A stretch of 64,000 bases of DNA from Pseudoscleropodium purum (lineage: Eukaryota; Streptophyta; Bryopsida; Hypnales; Brachytheciaceae), in assembly GCA_963969395.1 (NCBI GenBank), contig OZ017804.1, forward strand, positions 5,766,001-5,830,000. Reading direction: 5' to 3'. How positions within the stretch are numbered: the stretch's first letter is position 1; the number at the start of each line of letters is the position of its first letter. A program made the position numbers and the translations under genes. Under the pieces are notes generated by a model. The model did not search any database and was not told the origin of the DNA. It worked only from the letters and a program-made list of their open reading frames with translations. Of the stretch, positions 57,695-64,000 are shown piece after piece.

Positions 57695-60045
57695 TTAGTG
57701 CTACTTTAGTCCTTTCCAAGTATGGCATTTCTTATCAAGATGGAATAAATTAACATTTCAAAAGGGACTTGGAATGCAATGTCCATGGTGTAGGTGGTCA
57801 CAAGGTCCATTGTCATTTTTAAAAGTCCAAAAGCCAATTAAGTAGCCAAAAAGTTAAGACCAAAAAAAAAATCAGTAAAGAATCCAAAGACCTAAAACAC
57901 CACCCAAAAAGTTAATCTATAACACAATTCTTTAACCTTTACCAAAATCTCTAATAAATTGTTAAATATAGCAAAAATAATCTAATTATTTTGAATATCC
58001 CTAATTTTTGTAACTTTTTTTAAGGTTTGATTTTTTGGCATATGTAGAAATTTAATTTTTTTCTATAGGATGAATGTTCTAGTCATGAAAAGGTTGTTTT
58101 GAAACTAACAATCAATTCAATGATCTACAAATAGTCTTCATGGCATGGCATATGTAGAAACACAACAATTGGTTTATAAGTCAAATTCAATATAAATTAC
58201 CCTAGTTTTATTTTTACTTGAATGTTCATTTCTAATGTATTAAAATCTAAATTGATAAATAAATAAAAAGAATTAATTCATAATATTGCAAAAATAGAAG
58301 GATCTATTCTAATGGAAAGGACTTCAAATAGACTCCACTATGAAGTTGTATACTTTTCTTCTATCTAATCAAAAGGACTTCAAAGTTGTGAAGGAATTTT
58401 GTCATTGAAAAAAAAATTGTATTTACTGTGAATTTTTATTATATCTTCAAAAAAATTGGATAATTTCAAATCTTTATGACTCATATATTTACACACATAC
58501 ATACTAATAGATCATTAGAAACTTTGTAACCTCATTAGTTGGGCTCAAATTCAAAGCCTATTTTAATGGCAAAAATTCATATCAAGAGCAAGGAGGTACA
58601 AGTTTCCAAGATAAATTGAAAAGCATATTTTTGTAATCTATTTCAAAGCATCTTATCGTATTGAGAAGTGAATAATTCCTTCAGAGAAAGAATTTTTACA
58701 ACCATCCCATACACATTTGTTTGAATAATAACTCTCAATAAAAAAATGAATGAATTTTTTTTTCATTGTATACATCTAAAGTCATTTGGAAGCTACTTTT
58801 TAGCTTTTTCTTATTTTATTGCCAAGGTTTAGAACTTCGGATTTATAATATAGGATTAAGGATTTTTTTCAGATTTTAGAAATTATATGCACTTATAGTA
58901 CCTATTGGAATGTTTGCAACAAAGCTTGTTTATAAAAAACATAGAATTAATTGCCAAAGGTGAATTTTATATTGAAGAGTGGTTCAAAAACTTGAATGAA
59001 AATGTATAAGAATGAGAATATGATCATCTTAATAGATGAGATTGTGACAGTGAGTCGTGACATTGTGTACTTAATAAATAGAATATCAATTGCAATGTCT
59101 TTATTTAGGGGCCCTTGTGCAATCACTAGAAAGAAAATGGGGTTTCAAAAAGGCCGCCAAATTTGGACCAATAGTGTCAATAATAATAAAATCATATATT
59201 GTCCTCATTTGTAGGCCTTCTCAAGACTCCATTTTTTTCTAATGGCATTTTAAGTATCAAAGTGTCTCAATAAACTCATCTCAAAAAAAATTTCATTAAA
59301 CTCCAAATAGAGATTGCAATGATAATAGACCATGTCTACATCAATACAAGAATGATTTGCACATACAACAAACTCAACACTCAAACATGTTGTAGTAAGA
59401 TTTTTGGAATCCCTATTCCAAACGCTACCAAGTTCGAATACCAGGGAATGATCTATGTAAGGTTAGTGTAGTGTGTTCAAATGTCACTTTGTACTTAAGT
59501 TTTGAAGATAGAATAAAAATTCCTTCTTATTCCCACTAAATAGCCCAAGAAACACTCAACAGTCCATTATAAGATAAAAAGACTCAGCATGCATGTCCCT
59601 GTCCTATCTAGTGTTCTAGGGCTTAAGACAATATGTCAGGGTGGACTGATTTGTTTATGTATGCAATGCAGGACTTAACTTCAGTACAACCCACTATAGT
59701 ATTTTGAAACTAGTACAAATATACATATTTAATATTTCAAAAGATTTACAGTTTAAGAGTTTAGGATATATTTACAAAAAGTCACCCCCAAAACTTTAGG
59801 ACAATATGGCCAATATCAAGGATTAGCAACCACCTACAATCTCAAATCAATACAACATATAGAATAAAAACATTTACTAACAATCTAATAAGTACTTATA
59901 ACTCTACCTAGACTAGTAGCATGGCCCTTGGGCCGTTCGAAAAATTTGACCCCTTTTTTCTTAATTTGTTTTTGTTGGTCAAATAATTAAAACAAAATGT
60001 CCAAAAGTTTATACCCTGCCCAGAACCATGGGTATGAACTTCTAA
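57695..60045. other. AT-rich spacer with one possible SINE B-box
   Basis: At 59425-59450, CTACCAAGTTCGAATACCAGGG resembles a tRNA/SINE B box, but no convincing A box lies upstream, so no element is called. ORF 58996-59214 has no recognised motif. Nothing else seen. Confidence 0.35.
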
Positions 60046-61010
60046 GTCGTGAGTCCGGTTATCAACTAATAAAAGACGGGTATCAATCTGCAAAACTGGA
60101 CCGGTTATCAATCAGCGAGGGTCGGGAGGTCGGGACGGGCCGGTGAGTCCGCCGTAGGCGCCTGTCTGCCGGCGTCGCTCCTCGCAAGCTGTCTGCGAGC
60201 GGCGCTGAATCTTCTCCAATTTTGTAAAATTCCTGATTGTTCCACTCTCGCTTACACTATTCGACCCACACACACCGAACAGAAATCCAAAGTTTTGATA
60301 AATTTTGAGGATTTACAAAAGAAAACTAGTCAGCGTTGACTCCCGCGCTTGTCTCAAAAATTTTGATTTCCTCTACAGATCGTCGAATTTCTTAAAATTT
60401 GTTGTTGATCTACCCTCGCTTAATCAGTGCAGCTCGCGCTAAACTGCCATTTGATTGAATTGTGATCGTTTCTTTAGGAATTTGTAAATTGCTCAGGAAA
60501 ATTGGCGCCTTGATTGCTACTATGAATCTCACATTTCTGGATTGAATTTGATAAATCTCAACAACCCAGAATCCCTACGATAGGAGTCTTCAGAATTCAA
60601 AAACTTTGGGCATGACTATGCCTTTGCTTACTGCTCAGGTACCCTTTTCCGATCAAAATCGGAACTTCGAGGATTCCATTAAATTGTCGGACCTCGCCCC
60701 AATCCGATCAGACCAATGCACTCACCAAGTCTTACCATTGTACACACTTCAAAACAATCCTCCACACCACAGCACAAGTTACCACACAAATTGGAAACAA
60801 CACTTTTATTACACAGCGCGATTCGCGCAAAAATACAATGAATAACACTCCAAAAATACACGATGAACAGCGCACGACAGCACAAGAAAAATGATGAGTA
60901 GCAGAGAGAGAGAAATGAGAGAAAAACAAGAATAAATGTTGAATTCCAGAGGTGATCGAGGAGGTCGCAGCGCTCGCGATCGGCACGGCATTCACCGCGC
61001 CTCTTGAATC
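60046..61010. other. GC-richer island of unknown nature (possible LTR or gene remnant)
   Basis: About 960 bp with markedly more G+C than the flanks, including GGCGCC, GCGCGC and TCGGGACGGGCCGG words. On the minus strand a purine-rich tract (complement of 61010-61100) precedes a region with AATAAAAG at about 60812 and TCTCTCTCTGC. That order (polypurine tract, then U3/R-like sequence with a poly(A) signal) resembles a 3' LTR. However, no matching second LTR, TG..CA ends or integrase/RT frame was found. Short ORFs on both strands (60606-60845 +, 60679-60885 -) have no recognisable domain. Confidence 0.3.
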
Positions 61011-62067
61011 CCTAATTTTCTCTTTTTCTTTTTCTTTCTGTTTTTCTTTATCTTTGCACTTTTACTTTTACTTTGCCTTTGTCTTTTTCCCCTTTTTCTA
61101 CTAGTTGGCCACTACTTATTAAAATATCTTTTTACTTTTTGGACACTTTAGTACAAATAGAGACTACTTTAATGCTCAATATCTAAAATATATGTAAAAT
61201 AATGTATAAAATGTCACAAAAGATTGAAAAAATTAGTCCTTTCAGAAAAAGGCTAGACTACACATGTCTACAAGCACTTTACTAGTCCTAGGAAAATGAT
61301 CCAAACTATACACAACATATGACAGTGGAAGGGATAATTTACGTAATTTACAAAAAAAGATGTATATATGAATGATACAAGTTCAAGAACAAAGATACTT
61401 CATGGAGTATTCTACAATACTTGCTCAACTTGAAATATGACAAACTTAAGACTATTTGTTTTCATTGGTCAATTTGAGGGAATACAACATAAATTAAGAT
61501 ATGTTGAGGTCTTGCGGCAATTAGATGTTGTGTGGTGCTCAATGATGACTTGGTGAATGCACTCATACACATGCCCATTTCTTTGTATTTAATAGGGGAA
61601 TAATTGTTATTTTCTAAACATATGGTTGTTTTGCATAAGTGCATTATCTATATATGAATTTGCATCACAAGTAGTTTTGAAGGATTTTTGAAGTCACAAT
61701 TTCTCAAAAATTTTAATGTACTTCAAGAGACAACACACTTCAAGATCAAAAAGAGAAGTTATTTCTTGCACATGCTTAATAAAATAAAATAAAATGACTT
61801 GAGTGGCTACTATACAAAACCCCTTGCAAAGTGAGCTTGTACACTAAAGCCTTCAATTTTGGCAATTTCTAACATATAATGATTATATATATAACTCTTT
61901 AAAAAATTGATGTTAGAATTGTACAAAAAATATCAAACCTTTGTAACAATCCCTTCTATATATAGTAAAAAAATAATCTAGTTAGGAACACCCAAACATT
62001 AGATACAATAATATATAGTCATAAACTACATCAAATACATCAAGATGAGAAGTATAGTATGGGCCAC
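61011..62067. other. Pyrimidine tract and AT-rich spacer
   Basis: 61011-61100 is an almost pure C/T tract on the plus strand (TTCTCTTTTTCTTTTTCTTTC...). The rest shows nothing recognisable. Confidence 0.4.
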
Positions 62068-62071
62068 TTAA

Positions 62072-63006
62072 CCCTTGAAGGACTAGCATGCGTTTTTTTT
62101 GGCAACATAGCAATTTTAGGTAGGCTCCTGCAAATCAGGATTTGCATATTTTAGGCTGAAATTTTAAGAGGAGTACACAAGGATTATGGCTTTTATATGC
62201 ACTAAATTTCATGACCTTCGGAAATATGAGTAAAAAGTTATGGTCTAATATGTCACTTTTAAGAAAAATGGGCAATCTGAGCAAATTAGAAAAAATCACT
62301 TTTTTCAAAGACAATACTTTGAAATTGGTTTTTTAGATTTATATGTATATGGAAAGCTTTAAATCATTCAATTTATCAATGAGATGAAGTCACGAGGAGT
62401 TTTTGTTTGTGGGAAATCATAGATTTTCTATTCTAAAATAAACTTTGAAGTCCTTTATTTAACTCAATTTTTCAATATTTTTGAAAAAATTAAAATCATA
62501 GGGTGTAGATTGTTTATTAAAACATTTCAACCTTTGGAATTGGCATTTTTCAATTCTATAACTAAATTCTTAACAATTTTGTATTTTGAATCATTCTCAA
62601 TTTCTTTCTACTTATTAGTTTTTTCCAATATGTTTTCCAATTCCAACTGATGTAAAAAATTTTAAGCATGTAGCCAACTTGTTTAGGAAAACAAATCCAA
62701 AGAAGCACCATCATATTGGACATTTTTTTTTGTAGAAAAGTGAGCTTGTGAAGTGCAATTGTCATGTTTTTTGAAAAATCTTCATACCAAATGATTTTAG
62801 TTGTTGTTTTTTTGTTTTTTTTGGGGTTTTCAAGGCCCTAAAAATGATTTAAGTATATATGGATTCTTATAGCTATCAATCCATGTGGTGGAAATTTCTG
62901 AAATTTTTACCGCATGTTCAAAAGTTAGCATACAAGAAGATCCTACAGCTGCATTTCAAGGGGAAATTCCTAAAATTTTAGAAAACTATGTGAGAAAAAA
63001 ATAGGA
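62072..63006 (-). mobile_element. ~0.93-kb non-autonomous TTAA-flanked element, copy c (inverted)
   Basis: 935 bp from TTAA at 62068-62071 (then CCCTTGAAGGAC) to TTAA at 63007-63010, whose inward complement begins TCCTATTTTTTTC. Interior blocks are the reverse complement of copies a and b: AAAAAGTTATGG, GATTTATATGTATATGG, AATAAACTTTGAAGTCCTTT, GGCCCTAAAAATG. The 63-kb end is more diverged than the 62-kb end. No transposase ORF. Confidence 0.65.
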
Positions 63007-63010
63007 TTAA

Positions 63011-63754
63011 GTTAATTCCTTGGAGGAAAAATTTATACCTTCTTTACATCTACTTTAACATAGATAATATGTTCTAGGGTCATTATAAAAAAAATAGGAT
63101 TTATTATAATTCTTCTATTTTTTTGTATAGTAGAAAGAAAATAGGATTCCAAATATGGAATCCTCTCAAACTTGTTTAGTAGGTTCAATTTATTGATGAC
63201 CATTTGATTTAGTTTGGTATACAAGTGGCTATTTTAAGTTCAGTCTTCAATGGCCTAAGTAGAGGAAATTTTAATTTTTTGTACTTGGTCAAGTTGGCAT
63301 TTCCAATGGCCTTAGAGTCCTCCTGATACGCGTGGCACGCTAGCTTTTCCAACAGCCTTGGGGTTCACTTGGGTGCGTGTCGGTGTACTCTGCATGTTTT
63401 TTGGTTCAAGGTTTTCCGCGAAGCTTTGTCTTTTTGCTCGGGGTTTGTTATTTTTGGAATTTTTTCTTCATTTGGTATCCTAGAGACTACTTCAGGTTTA
63501 TGGTCTATTGCGGTCTGGGATCAAAGAATTATTAGCGGTTTTAGCTTAGTTTAGGATTCAAATTTGGGCGGTTATGCTTACAGTGGAGCATGAAGTTGGG
63601 GCAATTTCCATCGTAGTGGATTGTGAATGTAGTTATTAGGCACTCAAGGTGTATAATGACACTTTGTGTCACTATGCACTCCCCCCTTCAATTTTTATTT
63701 AAATTTTTTAATTTTACCACCCCCACCTATCATTTAGAATTTGATTTAAATTTT
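63011..63754. other. Spacer with C-rich runs
   Basis: Composition becomes balanced at 63.3-63.6 kb. The ORF at 63369-63554 has no recognised motif. From about 63675, C-rich runs and AATTTTTTTAA repeats lead into the module at 63755. No gene called. Confidence 0.35.
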
Positions 63755-64000
63755 TTTATCTCACCCCCCCCTCACCCCCACCCCCTCTTGTAATCTTCAA
63801 AATCAAAGTTCTTGACAAACAATATGGGACAATTGATCCTATATCCAATACTATATCCATATTCAGTACCCGTATTCAATATCCATATTCAATACACGTA
63901 TTTAGTACTCATATCCAATATCCGTACCCATATTCATATTCGTATTCAATATTTATATTTTATATTTGAACGACTCAGATTAAATTTCACAAGATCAACA
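63755..64000 (+). repeat. ATATCCATATTCAATA-rich module, copy 2 (continues past the window)
   Basis: Matches 51830-52225 in order: CCCTCTTGTAAT, AATATGGGACAATT, a TATCC/ATTCAATA short-word array, then ATTTGAACGACTCAGATTAA ATTTCACAAGATCAACA at the last base. The array part is shorter than in copy 1. The repeat is cut by the window edge. Confidence 0.7.

Noticed and set aside
59425..59450. AAGTTCGAATACC as part of a tRNA gene
   Set aside because: Only a B-box-like word; no A box, acceptor stem or anticodon arm fits upstream.
60606..60845. 79-codon ORF considered as a first exon
   Set aside because: No recognisable domain, no compelling donor with a continuing exon, and the region may be LTR-like.

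Overview
The window is nuclear DNA of a land plant. The evidence is plant-type split genes with GT-AG (one GC-AG) introns, an SDIR1-type RING E3 ligase, a plant microsomal P450, B3-domain remnants, and plant-typical hAT, Harbinger and CACTA elements. One gene is a CFAP144/FAM183-type ciliary protein, so the plant probably makes flagellated sperm: a bryophyte, lycophyte or fern, or among seed plants a cycad or Ginkgo. Gene exons have balanced or GC-rich composition. The surrounding DNA is very AT-rich and repeat-laden, as in a gene-poor, transposon-bloated genome.

Layout. Positions 1-3,416 hold the last seven exons of an SDIR1-like membrane RING-H2 ubiquitin ligase (+ strand, 5' end outside the window) and its 3'UTR. 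A Harbinger-type MITE lies directly after it. Positions 3,800-6,500 are AT-rich spacer with a second small TTAA-flanked element and a GC-rich hAT-type MITE with a perfect 8-bp target duplication. Positions 6,516-8,597 hold a four-exon CFAP144-like gene (+). Positions 8,600-42,400 contain no intact gene that I can support. They hold foldback elements, a decayed tandem B3-domain locus (- strand, about 22.2-25.15 kb), a second decayed unidentified coding locus (- strand, about 32.3-36.0 kb), two satellite-like arrays, and ~1-kb elements flanked by TTAA. Positions 42,606-45,199 hold a four-exon cytochrome P450 (+) of 520 aa. Positions 46.6-48.25 kb are a ~280-bp tandem array split by a MITE. Positions 51,600-54,685 are a non-autonomous CACTA element (TSD GAA) stuffed with other repeats. 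The rest to 64,000 is AT-rich spacer with another ~0.93-kb TTAA element, a GC-richer island at about 60.05-61.0 kb, and the start of a repeat module that also occurs inside the CACTA element.

The three intact genes do unrelated jobs (ABA/stress ubiquitination, sperm axoneme, monooxygenase), and nothing suggests a cluster. The most noteworthy observation is a family of non-autonomous DNA elements that always sit at TTAA and end in CCC(T)..AAGG. One copy interrupts a satellite array whose neighbouring unit preserves the empty TTAA site. This is the insertion signature of piggyBac-type transposition, although a TA-duplicating (mariner-like) mechanism with a TTAA preference is not excluded. All splice models and homologies were made by eye, without database search.
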